From Chloroflexota bacterium (GTDB taxonomy: Bacteria > Chloroflexota > UBA11872): DNA of 64,000 nucleotides. Each line of letters opens with the position of its first letter. Position 1 is the first letter of the stretch. The position numbers were made by a program, and so were the translations under genes. Below the pieces are notes generated by a model. It saw nothing but the letters and a program-made list of their open reading frames with translations. It made no database searches and had not been told where the DNA came from. Positions 33,198-41,111 of this stretch are shown here, piece by piece. The stretch lies in NCBI GenBank assembly GCA_026708035.1, contig JAPOVQ010000014.1, positions 189,170-253,169 of the forward strand, in the 5' to 3' direction.

Positions 33198-34382
33198 ATG
33201 CCCCTGACCCGACGTGTCCTGCTGCGTGGCGGCGCAGCCGCCACGGCCGCCGCCGCGGTGGTGCCCGTGCTCGCCGCTTGCGGCGAATCCGAGGTGATGA
33301 CCAAGGAAGTCGTCAAGGAAGTCCCGGTCGAAAAGGTCGTGACGCGGGAGGTCATCAAGGAAGTCCCGGTCGAGAAAATCGTGACGCAGGAGGTCATCAA
33401 GGAAGTCGAGGTCGAGCGGGTGGTCACGGTCACCGTGACCGAGCCTCCGAGCGAGGCCCAGCCGCTGATCATTTACTCCGGTCGCAGCGAGTCCCTGGTC
33501 GACCCGATCATCCAGCAATTCCGCGCGATGTCCGGCTTGGACGTGCAGGTGAAGTACGCCGGCACGCCGGCGCTCGCCGCGACGTTGCTGGAGGAAGGCG
33601 ACGCCTCGCCGGCGGACGTGTTCTTTGCCCAAGATCCCGGCGGCCTGGGCGCCGTCGAGTCGATGCTGTCGCCGCTGCCCCAGGAGCTCCTCGCTCGCGT
33701 GCCGGCATGGGCACGCTCGCCGGAGGGCCTGTGGACCGGCATTTCAGGCCGTGCGCGTGTGGTCGTGTACAACACCGACCGCCTCAGCCCGACCGACTTG
33801 CCTGACGATCTGTGGGGCTTCACCGACCCGAGCTGGCGCGGGCGCCTGGGCTGGCCGCCGACCAACGCCTCGTTTCAGACAATGGTGACCGGCATGCGGA
33901 CCGTGTGGGGCGACGACCGCGCGCGGGAGTGGCTCGATGCGATGCACGCCAACGAGATCGGGATCTACCCCAAGAACACGCCCATCGTGGCGGCGACGGG
34001 GGCGGGCGAGCTGGACGGCGGGTTCGTGAACCACTACTACCTGCACCGGTTCCTTGCGGCGGAGGGTGAGACGTTTGCCGCGCGGAACTACCATCTGCCC
34101 GGCGGCGGTCCGGGGTCGCTGGTGATGGTTGCGGGCGCGGGCATCCTTGGCACCGCGGCCAACCGGCCGGCGGCCGAGCAGTTCGTCAACTTCCTGCTCT
34201 CGACCGTGGGGCAGCAATATTTCGCGAGCAGCACGTATGAGTACCCCTTGGTCGAGGGTGTGAAAGCGTCGCGCATCCTGACGCCGCTGGCGGACATCAA
34301 CAAGCCGGCCATCGCGCTGGCGGACCTGGCGGACCTGGAAGGCACGCAGGCCATGCTGCGGGAGGCTGGAATACTGCCCTAA
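33198..34382 (+). CDS. ABC transporter solute-binding lipoprotein, ferric-iron (FutA/FbpA) type
   Basis: 394 residues. Signal peptide with a twin Arg (TRRVLLRGG) and a lipobox ending LAAC, so a lipoprotein anchored outside the membrane. A charged repeat linker (KEVPVEK, VVTREVIKEV) of about 45 residues, characteristic of Chloroflexota, follows. The binding domain starts LIIYSGRSE and has ADVFFAQDPGGLGA, GISGRARVVVYNTDRL and the conserved Tyr pair in SSTYEYPLVEG, which in FutA/FbpA proteins helps bind Fe3+. The permease follows after 3 bases. Iron is the likely but unproven substrate. Confidence 0.9.
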   Translation: MPLTRRVLLRGGAAATAAAAVVPVLAACGESEVMTKEVVKEVPVEKVVTREVIKEVPVEKIVTQEVIKEVEVERVVTVTVTEPPSEAQPLIIYSGRSESLVDPIIQQFRAMSGLDVQVKYAGTPALAATLLEEGDASPADVFFAQDPGGLGAVESMLSPLPQELLARVPAWARSPEGLWTGISGRARVVVYNTDRLSPTDLPDDLWGFTDPSWRGRLGWPPTNASFQTMVTGMRTVWGDDRAREWLDAMHANEIGIYPKNTPIVAATGAGELDGGFVNHYYLHRFLAAEGETFAARNYHLPGGGPGSLVMVAGAGILGTAANRPAAEQFVNFLLSTVGQQYFASSTYEYPLVEGVKASRILTPLADINKPAIALADLADLEGTQAMLREAGILP

Positions 34383-34385
34383 GGC

Positions 34386-36047
34386 ATGGTGTCGATCGCG
34401 CGCGTGATTCGCGTTTCCGCGCCCGGCGGACCCATTGGGCGGATGGGCCGCTGGACGCGCGCGCCTGCCGTGATCTGGGTGCCGGCGCTGGCCGTTGGCC
34501 TGTTGCTGGCATTGCCGCTGGTGTACCTCTTGATTCGCACGGTGGGCGCGGGCGACGACGCCTGGGCGCTGTTGTTCCGCTGGCGCACGGTCATGATCCT
34601 GCTGCGAACCGTCGCGCTGGTCGTCACGGTGACCGCGGGGTCGGTCCTGATCGCGGTGCCGGTGGCCTGGCTCACCGTTCGCAGCAACCTCCCGTGGCCG
34701 CGCTTCTGGAGCGTCGTCGCGGCCTTGCCCCTCGTGATTCCCAGCTTCGTCGCGGGGCTGGTGGTCCAGGTGGCGCTCGGCCCGCGCGGAATGCTGCAGC
34801 AGGCGCTCGAGCCGATCTTCGGTGTGACCGAGCTTCCCTCGATCTATGGCTTTCCGGGCGCCGCGCTCACGCTAACGCTGCTCAGCTATCCGTACGTCCT
34901 GCTGCCCGCGCAATCGAGCTTGCGGCGGCAAGATCCGTCGTTCGAGGACGCCAGCCGATCGCTCGGGCATGGCCGCCGCGCGACCTTTCGCCGCATCACG
35001 CTGCCATTGCTTGCGCCGGCCGTGGGGGCCGGTTCATTGCTTGTGGCCCTCTACACGCTCACCGACTTTGGGGCCGTCTCGCTGCTTCGCTTCGAGACCT
35101 TCACCTGGGCGATATTCGTGCAGTTCGAGTCGGCCTTCAATCGCGGTCTGGCCGCCGCCCTGTCGCTCGTGCTGGTGGGGCTTGCCGCGGCGATACTCGC
35201 CGCGGAGGCGCAGGCGCGTGGACGCGCTCGCTTTCACGGCGTCGGTCCGGGGGTGGCGACCCAGCCGCGTCGCATCCCGCTCGGCCGCTGGATGATCCCG
35301 GCCGTTGGCTGCATGGCCGCGCTTGCGACGCTCGCCCTGATCGGGCCCATGGGCGTGCTGGCGTACTGGGTCGGACGAGGCGTGGCGGCCGGCGAAACAC
35401 TGGTTGGCGTCGGTGATCTGGTGCTGAACTCGCTGCTCGTCGCCGCGCTCGCCGCGTTCGCCGCGGCCGTGGCGTCGCTGCCCGTCGCCGCGCTCGTCGT
35501 TCGCTATCCGAGCCGGTTCGCCTGGGCGATTGAACGGGCCACCTATACCGGCTTTGCCTTGCCGGGAGTCGTTGTCGCCATTGCGTTGGTCTTCTTCGCC
35601 GTCAACCTTGCGCGACCCCTCTATCAGACGCTGCTGCTGTTGATACTGGCCTATGTCGTGCTGTTCTTCCCGGCCATGCTCGCGGCCGTTCGTGCCGCCC
35701 TGGCGCAGGTGCGACCGAGTCTGGAAGAAGCCGCGCGCACGCTCGGTCGGTCGCGCATGGCCACGCTGCTTCAAATCACGCTGCCGTTGATTTGGCCGGG
35801 TATCGCCGCCGGTAGCGGCCTGGTGTTCCTGCTCACGATGAAGGAGTTGCCCGCCACCCTGATCCTCGGGCCCATCGGATTCAAGACGCTGGCCACGGCC
35901 ACGTGGTCGGCGGCCTCGGAGGCCTTCTTTGCGCGCGCGGCCATGACCGCGCTCGTCATTGTCTTCGCCTCCGGCGTGCCGTTGCTGCTGTTGCGGCTGC
36001 GCCTGGGGCAGGCGCAGGGGCGGGACCCACCGCCCGCCCGGCAATAG
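34386..36047 (+). CDS. ABC transporter permease, fused two-domain (FbpB/ThiP type)
   Basis: 553 residues with about 12 membrane helices in two homologous halves. Each half carries an EAA loop: DASRSLGHGRRATFRRITLPLL in the first and EAARTLGRSRMATLLQITLPLI in the second, the contact sites for the ATPase. Such fused permeases serve ferric-iron and thiamine importers. It follows the binding protein by three bases. The expected ATP-binding gene is not next: a DegT aminotransferase follows after 44 bases, so an ATPase encoded elsewhere must serve it. Confidence 0.9.
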   Translation: MVSIARVIRVSAPGGPIGRMGRWTRAPAVIWVPALAVGLLLALPLVYLLIRTVGAGDDAWALLFRWRTVMILLRTVALVVTVTAGSVLIAVPVAWLTVRSNLPWPRFWSVVAALPLVIPSFVAGLVVQVALGPRGMLQQALEPIFGVTELPSIYGFPGAALTLTLLSYPYVLLPAQSSLRRQDPSFEDASRSLGHGRRATFRRITLPLLAPAVGAGSLLVALYTLTDFGAVSLLRFETFTWAIFVQFESAFNRGLAAALSLVLVGLAAAILAAEAQARGRARFHGVGPGVATQPRRIPLGRWMIPAVGCMAALATLALIGPMGVLAYWVGRGVAAGETLVGVGDLVLNSLLVAALAAFAAAVASLPVAALVVRYPSRFAWAIERATYTGFALPGVVVAIALVFFAVNLARPLYQTLLLLILAYVVLFFPAMLAAVRAALAQVRPSLEEAARTLGRSRMATLLQITLPLIWPGIAAGSGLVFLLTMKELPATLILGPIGFKTLATATWSAASEAFFARAAMTALVIVFASGVPLLLLRLRLGQAQGRDPPPARQ

Positions 36048-36091
36048 CCGCGAGCGTTGTTGAGGGGCCGGGCCGGTCGTACCATGCAGCC

Positions 36092-37411
36092 ATGCTTGCC
36101 CTCTTGGGCGGAAACCCGGTTCGGCCGGACCCGTATCCGGCGTGGCCGGTCTTCGACGAGACCGAGGTCAACGCCGTGGCGGACGTGGTGCGCACCGGCG
36201 AATGGGGGCGCCTGGGCAGCCATCGCGTGATCGCCTTCGAGCGCGCGTTCGCCGCCTACCAGGGCGCGGCCTACGGCCTGGCGGTCAACAGCGGCACCAG
36301 CGCCCTCGAAATGGGGCTCGAAGCGTTGCGGCTCCCGCGGGGCTCCGAGGTCATCCTCGCGCCGTTCACGTTCATGGCCAGCGCCACCTCGATCCTCAAC
36401 GCGGGATTGGTGCCGGTCTTCGCCGATATCGACCCGGAGACCTACAACCTGGACCCAGCCTGCATCACGGCGGCGATCACTCCGCGCACCTCGGCAATCA
36501 TGGCGGTGCACTTCGGCGGGTTGGCCTGTGACATGCAGGCCATTCTCGACATCGCGGCGGCGCACGGATTACGCGTCATCGAGGACGCGGCGCACTCACA
36601 CGCCGGCACCTGGTGCGATCGGGGCCTGGGGACCATCGGCGACGTGGGGTGCTTCAGCTTTCAGGCCAGCAAGAACCTCAACTCCGGCGAGGGCGGCGCG
36701 GTGCTCACCGATGACATCGACATCTTCTCGCGCGCCATCGCCCAGCATGACCTGTGGGGCGGCGGCGTCGAGCAGCGCGGCGGACAGCTCGGACGCGGCA
36801 GCCTGGCCACCGGGGAAGGCTGGGACTTCACCGTGTCGGCGGGCGATCGCCGCATCACGCCATTCCAGGCCACGCTGCTCCAGGCGCAACTTGGACGGCT
36901 GGAAGATCAGGCGCAGCGGCGCGCGGCCAACGGCAGCTACCTCAACGATCTGCTGGACGACCTTGACGGCATCGGGGTGCGCCGTCTGGACGAATTCGCT
37001 ACACGTCCGGCGCACCACGTGTATGTCTTCCGTTACCTCCCCGCGGCCTTCCAGGGTCTGAGCCGCGAGCGCTTTGTCGAGGCCATGAACGCGGAGGGCA
37101 TCCCGGTCGCCAAGGGCTACCGGCAGCCCCTGCATCGCACGGCGCTTTTCGCCGACGTCGACGGCGCCCTGGCGCGGGCCTGGCCGCGCGGCGACGGCAC
37201 GCCCGACATCGACTACGGCGAGGTCTCGTGCCCGCACGCCGAGCGACTCTGCGCCGACGAGACGCTGTTTTTGGCGCAGAGCGTCTTGCTCGATGAAGAG
37301 GCCGGCATGGTGCAGATCGCCGATGCCATCGAGAAGGTCCGCGAGCACGCGGAGGCGCTCATCGCGGCCGACGGCGCCGCTACGCCACGAAGCGATCCGC
37401 CCAGCGCATAA
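36092..37411 (+). CDS. DegT/DnrJ/EryC1/StrS-family aminotransferase
   Basis: A 439-residue PLP enzyme of fold type I. Members aminate nucleotide-linked keto sugars or cyclitols, and some act as dehydratases. Seen: GEWGRLGSHRVIAFERAFA, NSGTSALEMGL, APFTFMASATS, VIEDAAHSHAGTW and the PLP Lys in SFQASKNLNSGEGGA, with HHVYVFRY as substrate-side region. The ATG at 36092 gives the usual N-terminus. It may be read with the ABC genes upstream. The substrate is unknown, and no deoxysugar cluster surrounds it. Confidence 0.88.
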   Translation: MLALLGGNPVRPDPYPAWPVFDETEVNAVADVVRTGEWGRLGSHRVIAFERAFAAYQGAAYGLAVNSGTSALEMGLEALRLPRGSEVILAPFTFMASATSILNAGLVPVFADIDPETYNLDPACITAAITPRTSAIMAVHFGGLACDMQAILDIAAAHGLRVIEDAAHSHAGTWCDRGLGTIGDVGCFSFQASKNLNSGEGGAVLTDDIDIFSRAIAQHDLWGGGVEQRGGQLGRGSLATGEGWDFTVSAGDRRITPFQATLLQAQLGRLEDQAQRRAANGSYLNDLLDDLDGIGVRRLDEFATRPAHHVYVFRYLPAAFQGLSRERFVEAMNAEGIPVAKGYRQPLHRTALFADVDGALARAWPRGDGTPDIDYGEVSCPHAERLCADETLFLAQSVLLDEEAGMVQIADAIEKVREHAEALIAADGAATPRSDPPSA

Positions 37412-38219
37412 GGTCGTTGGCCACGTCCTCCCAGGCCGGTTCGAGCTGGAGCATGTGCGCCCGACCGGGATAGATCATCGGCAGCACGCGATAGCGCGCG
37501 CCCAGGCGCCGCGTCACCCACGGAATCATGCCCACATCCTCTGATCCCGACGCGACGAGGACTGGACAGCGAATGGCCGACCGCGGCACATGGGGCGGCC
37601 AAAACGCGACCTGGCGCACGAATCGCCGCGGCTCCGGCACCAGATGTGTGATCAAAGCCTCGGCTTCGGACGCCTCCAGGCGGTTGAAGAATATGCGGCG
37701 CATGTAGGCGGCATCGGGTCGCGACGGCTCGCTGCGGAGCGGGTGACCGACAAACTTGGGCACTGCTCGCAACGTGTCCCAGCCTCGATGCAGCGAGATG
37801 ATGCCCAGCGGGCCAGCGCTTGACATAAGGCTGAGACCGGGCGCTTCCCACCCCGCGGCGGCAACCTGGGCGATCAGCCCGCCGGCGCTGTGTCCGACGA
37901 GGATTGGCCCCCCGATTTCGCGCGCCGCCTCGATCACGTCGGCGGCGATTTCCCGGACGCCCACGCCGTGAAGCGATCGATGGTCGGCGCCCGGGTGGTG
38001 ATGCCGCAGCCACACGGCATAGGTGGCGTATCCCTGCGCTGCCAGGTACGGCCCCATCCGCCGCCACATGTGCGCCCCGCCCCAAAGACCGTGAATCAGC
38101 AGGAACCGCGAGGGTGCGCGAAGGTCCGTCGGCAGCCACCGCAATGCCCGCAGCGGTCCAACGCGGACCACTTCCTCGCCAGCTGTCGGCTGAAAGAGGT
38201 CCGCCGCGCCGGTCGTCAA
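37380..38219 (-). CDS. Alpha/beta hydrolase
   Basis: 279 residues with the Ser nucleophile in LVGHSAGGL, HG motif LLIHGLWGGAH, acid in ASGSEDVGM and His in GRAHMLQLEPAW. It is probably an esterase or lipase-like enzyme. The stop region overlaps the convergent aminotransferase by 32 bases, and its ATG overlaps the stop of the threonine aldolase gene by four (ATGA), so it is coupled to that gene. Confidence 0.85.
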   Translation of the reverse strand: MTTGAADLFQPTAGEEVVRVGPLRALRWLPTDLRAPSRFLLIHGLWGGAHMWRRMGPYLAAQGYATYAVWLRHHHPGADHRSLHGVGVREIAADVIEAAREIGGPILVGHSAGGLIAQVAAAGWEAPGLSLMSSAGPLGIISLHRGWDTLRAVPKFVGHPLRSEPSRPDAAYMRRIFFNRLEASEAEALITHLVPEPRRFVRQVAFWPPHVPRSAIRCPVLVASGSEDVGMIPWVTRRLGARYRVLPMIYPGRAHMLQLEPAWEDVANDLMRWADRFVA

Positions 38220-39283
38220 CCGATAGCGCCGGCTGGCGTACGTAGGGCGGCAGCCTCGGCCGCGTCGCGCAAGATCTGCCCGGCCTCCTCGATCGCCTGG
38301 GCGTCGACCTGGTGATGCGTGACGAAGCGCAGCCGATGCCCCGGTCGTATGTCGGCGACGCCCAGCCCTTGCGCGCGCGCCCCGTCAACGAATCGCCGCT
38401 GATCGAGCAATTCCGGATCGACCCGCACGAAGACCATGTTGGTCGCCACCGGGTAGATCAGGTCCAATCCGGGGATATTGGCCAGCAATTCGCCCAATCG
38501 CTGCGCGTTGGCATGGTCGGCCGCCAGTCGCGCGGGACCGTCCCGCAGCGCGATCAAACCGGCCGCGGCCATCACACCGGCCTGCCGCATGGCGCCGCCC
38601 AACATCTTCTTGTAGCGCGCCACGCGCTCGATCGTCTCTGCGGAACCCACCACCATCGATCCGAACGGCGCCCCGAGGCCCTTGGAAAGACAGAACTGGA
38701 CGGTGTCAGCGCCGGCGGTCAGCTCCTCAACGGAAACGCCCTGATCGACGGCGGCGTCGAAGATTCGTGCACCGTCCACATGGACGCGCATGCTCCGTTC
38801 GGCGGCGAGCTCAACGATGCCCTGCATGACCTCCGGTCCCCACGACACGCCCCCGCGCACGTTGTGGGTGTTCTCCGTCCAGATCAGCGCGGGCCGGGCC
38901 GGCGGAATGGTCGCGGAGTCCAACCGCTCGCGCACCATGTCCGCGTCAAGCACGCCTTCGGTTTCGACCGGCAGCAGCGTGCAGCCCGCGACGACCGCGT
39001 AGTTGCCGTTCTCGCCCACCATGTGCGACAGCCCGTCCACGATCACGGTGTCCCCGCGCCCGGTCAGCGCGAGCATGCTGGTCAGGTTGCCCATCGTGCC
39101 GCTGGGCACGAAGACCGCCGCCTCGCGGCCGAACATGTCGGCGGACGTGCGCTCCAATTCCAACACGGTGGGGTCTTCGCCCCACTGCTCATCCGCCACC
39201 TCGGCCACGGCCATGGCCTCGCGCATGTCGGGCGTGGGAACGGTCTGCGTATCGCTGCGGAGCTCGATGCGGTAGGGGGCCAC
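38216..39283 (-). CDS. Low-specificity threonine aldolase
   Basis: Cleaves L-threonine/allo-threonine to glycine and acetaldehyde with PLP. 355 residues. Seen: LRSDTQTVPTPDMREAM, FVPSGTMGN, GLSHMVGENGN, HVDGARIFDA and the PLP Lys in FCLSKGLGAPFGS. A family relative acting on 3-hydroxyaspartate or other beta-hydroxy amino acids cannot be excluded. It is co-translated with the downstream alpha/beta hydrolase. Confidence 0.9.
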   Translation of the reverse strand: MAPYRIELRSDTQTVPTPDMREAMAVAEVADEQWGEDPTVLELERTSADMFGREAAVFVPSGTMGNLTSMLALTGRGDTVIVDGLSHMVGENGNYAVVAGCTLLPVETEGVLDADMVRERLDSATIPPARPALIWTENTHNVRGGVSWGPEVMQGIVELAAERSMRVHVDGARIFDAAVDQGVSVEELTAGADTVQFCLSKGLGAPFGSMVVGSAETIERVARYKKMLGGAMRQAGVMAAAGLIALRDGPARLAADHANAQRLGELLANIPGLDLIYPVATNMVFVRVDPELLDQRRFVDGARAQGLGVADIRPGHRLRFVTHHQVDAQAIEEAGQILRDAAEAAALRTPAGAIG

Positions 39284-39566
39284 AGGCGGGACTCCTTCCG
39301 GCGGGTCTGCGATTGTAGGCGGTTGCGCACCAGCACCCGCTCTAGACAGTAGACCTCGTTGATCCCGTCACTTCCCGAGGGGTTCCGTCACCTTGCCTAC
39401 GCAAAAGCTGAGGGTGCCGCGGTCCACAAGATGGGGCCGTGTCTGCGGCGGGGGTGCATCGCGAACGACTCCTGCCTCGCGGAAGTGAACCGCATGCGCG
39501 CAGCCAGCTCTGAGGGCAACTCGCTACAGCCGCCTAGGTTCTAGCGGCCACGCCGTACAGCTCTGG

Positions 39567-39776
39567 CTAGTCGCGCAGTGCGACCATTCCTGGTGACGGG
39601 CGCTCGAAAAGTTCGGGGTGCTTGCTAATGCGGGCATCGACTTGATTGCGATGCGGGTGGTGCCCGTCTCTTCGGCGATATAGAACCCTTCGGGCTATCT
39701 CTACGACCACGGTGGCGATAGGACAGGGGTTGCCAGCGTCGCTTATGACCGTCGTAATGGCCTCGTGCAGGGTCAT
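39567..39776 (-). CDS. HARE-HTH domain small protein
   Basis: 69 residues that are almost entirely a HARE-HTH winged helix: TLHEAITTVI, VVVEIARRVLYRRRDG, QVDARISKHPELFER, VALRD. This domain is known from restriction endonucleases, RNA polymerase delta and chromatin proteins, where it is thought to recognise DNA. The start ATG (39774-39776) overlaps the stop of the upstream membrane-protein gene (ATGA), so the two are coupled. I prefer it over an in-frame ATG at 39851. There is no other domain, so it may be a DNA-binding partner of the membrane protein. Confidence 0.72.
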   Translation of the reverse strand: MTLHEAITTVISDAGNPCPIATVVVEIARRVLYRRRDGHHPHRNQVDARISKHPELFERPSPGMVALRD

Positions 39777-40480
39777 GGGGTCGTCGTCGAAGTGGCGCCT
39801 GCTGGGGTCACTGTTTGCGTGGCGACCAATAGCCGAAATGTCAGCGTCCACTCACCCGTCGAAGCCGCCGTGACGGATACGACCTGCTTGCCGGCATCAA
39901 GGTCGGGATTCCAGAGCACCCCAACTCGCAAGAAAGTCCTATCCCGCCAATCTGCATCGACGATCTCAGTCGATCCCCACCGAAAGGAGTCGTACCTAGT
40001 CCCGTCGACGGAATCTACGTCCACACGCCCAAGCCCGTCGACGGTTTCGACCTCAACCGAGAAGCGTCCGGGAACACACCTGTTGGACGACGAGCATTCG
40101 GAGTTGTTCTCCAACAGCACGTCCAGTGCCCATAGCCCGTCCGTCAACGTGACGAACTGCGCGTCGGAGCCGGTCCCAGATACCGTGATTGGTAGGGAGA
40201 GTTCGCCGGGTGCGGCCGGCTCCGGGGCTGGCGTCGGGCTCGCGGTCACAGCCGCTTCCGCGAGGGCATCGATCTCCTGCTGCATGCGGGACAACTCGGT
40301 CTTCACCGCCTCTGAGTTTTCGGCCAGGAAGTCTTCGACTGTCGATAGCCGTTCCGAGTCGGTGCCTCGACCCGGCGTGAAGATCTCGAGGTCGCCGATG
40401 CCAGTCGTGGCGGCGAGGCCACCTACGATGGCAACGACTAGCGCCGCCGCGATGGCCGGGCCAATCAATCCGCGTCGCAT
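39773..40480 (-). CDS. Membrane-anchored protein with an extracytoplasmic beta domain, unknown family
   Basis: 235 residues: an N-terminal helix (LIGPAIAAALVVAIVGGLAATTG), a predicted coiled-coil (VEDFLAENSEAVKTELSRMQ), a Pro/Thr/Ala linker and a C-terminal domain. That domain has two close Cys (ECSSSNRC) and repeated Trp/Asp-rich strands such as GVLWNPDLDAGK. The ATG at 40480 has GGAGG nine bases upstream. The open frame further upstream contains a zinc-ribbon-like CAPRKPDCARCG without a start codon, possibly a remnant. It is coupled to the HARE-HTH gene. Function unknown. Confidence 0.68.
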   Translation of the reverse strand: MRRGLIGPAIAAALVVAIVGGLAATTGIGDLEIFTPGRGTDSERLSTVEDFLAENSEAVKTELSRMQQEIDALAEAAVTASPTPAPEPAAPGELSLPITVSGTGSDAQFVTLTDGLWALDVLLENNSECSSSNRCVPGRFSVEVETVDGLGRVDVDSVDGTRYDSFRWGSTEIVDADWRDRTFLRVGVLWNPDLDAGKQVVSVTAASTGEWTLTFRLLVATQTVTPAGATSTTTP

Positions 40481-40808
40481 CGAATGCCGCCTCCACTCTT
40501 GCGTCGTCCGTCGTCGGAACGTCCCCAGCGACGCCGGCGGGCTGAACCTGGTGTTGCCGCACCGGGCGCAGTCAGGCTTCCGTGGCGCGCAGTGTAAACG
40601 TTTCTTCCTTCGTGGCGGGAAGTGTGAAGTTTTCCTAAGGGAGGCGGCGCAGGATTCGATGGCCGTCGAAACGGCGCGGGGTTTCCAGGGGCGTGCGTAC
40701 CCCCCTTCCGCAGCGACAGGCGGCACTGGGCATGACGGGCCCAATGGGATTCATGGCCCCTGCCGCCCGGCGCATTGACCCTCCTTGGCGCTCCGCCTAC
40801 TATCGAGG

Positions 40809-41031
40809 CGAGGCCGCGCTAGGTGGGGAGCTAGCGGTGCCCTGGAACCGCAATCCGCTACAGCGGGCTGAATACCTGCCTGAGGGTTGCCACCGTCGTG
40901 TCTGCCGCCGTTCATCGGTGTTGACGGCTGGGCCTCGTGCGACGAAGACCTCCTAACCCCGTCAGGTCCGAGAGGAAGCAGCGGTACGGAGCCATCTTTG
41001 GGTGCCGCGGGATCACCTGGCTCGAGCCGGC
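40809..41031 (+). ncRNA. ffs: Signal recognition particle RNA, large bacterial type
   Basis: Recognised by the Alu-type 5' domain (GGTGGGGAGCTAGCGG, TGCCCTGGAACCGCAATCCG) and by the conserved apical helix 8 (GTCAGGTCCGAGAGGAAGCA). The 5' CTAGGTG pairs with CACCTGG near the 3' end. The ends are approximate. It lies directly upstream of dnaX, the classical position of the SRP RNA gene in Gram-positive and related bacteria. Confidence 0.88.
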
Positions 41032-41111
41032 GGCGTCGGTAAGGCGGCGGCCGGTGCTCAACGGCAGGGCGCGGCCTCACCCTTAGCCGATTTCGTGACA
41101 CGATAGACCCC

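Noticed and set aside
39359..39544. 61-codon frame in the gap before the HARE-HTH gene
   Set aside because: No ribosome-binding site, no hydrophobic or domain pattern, and it lies in sequence resembling scattered repeats. The gap 39284-39566 shows nothing I can support.
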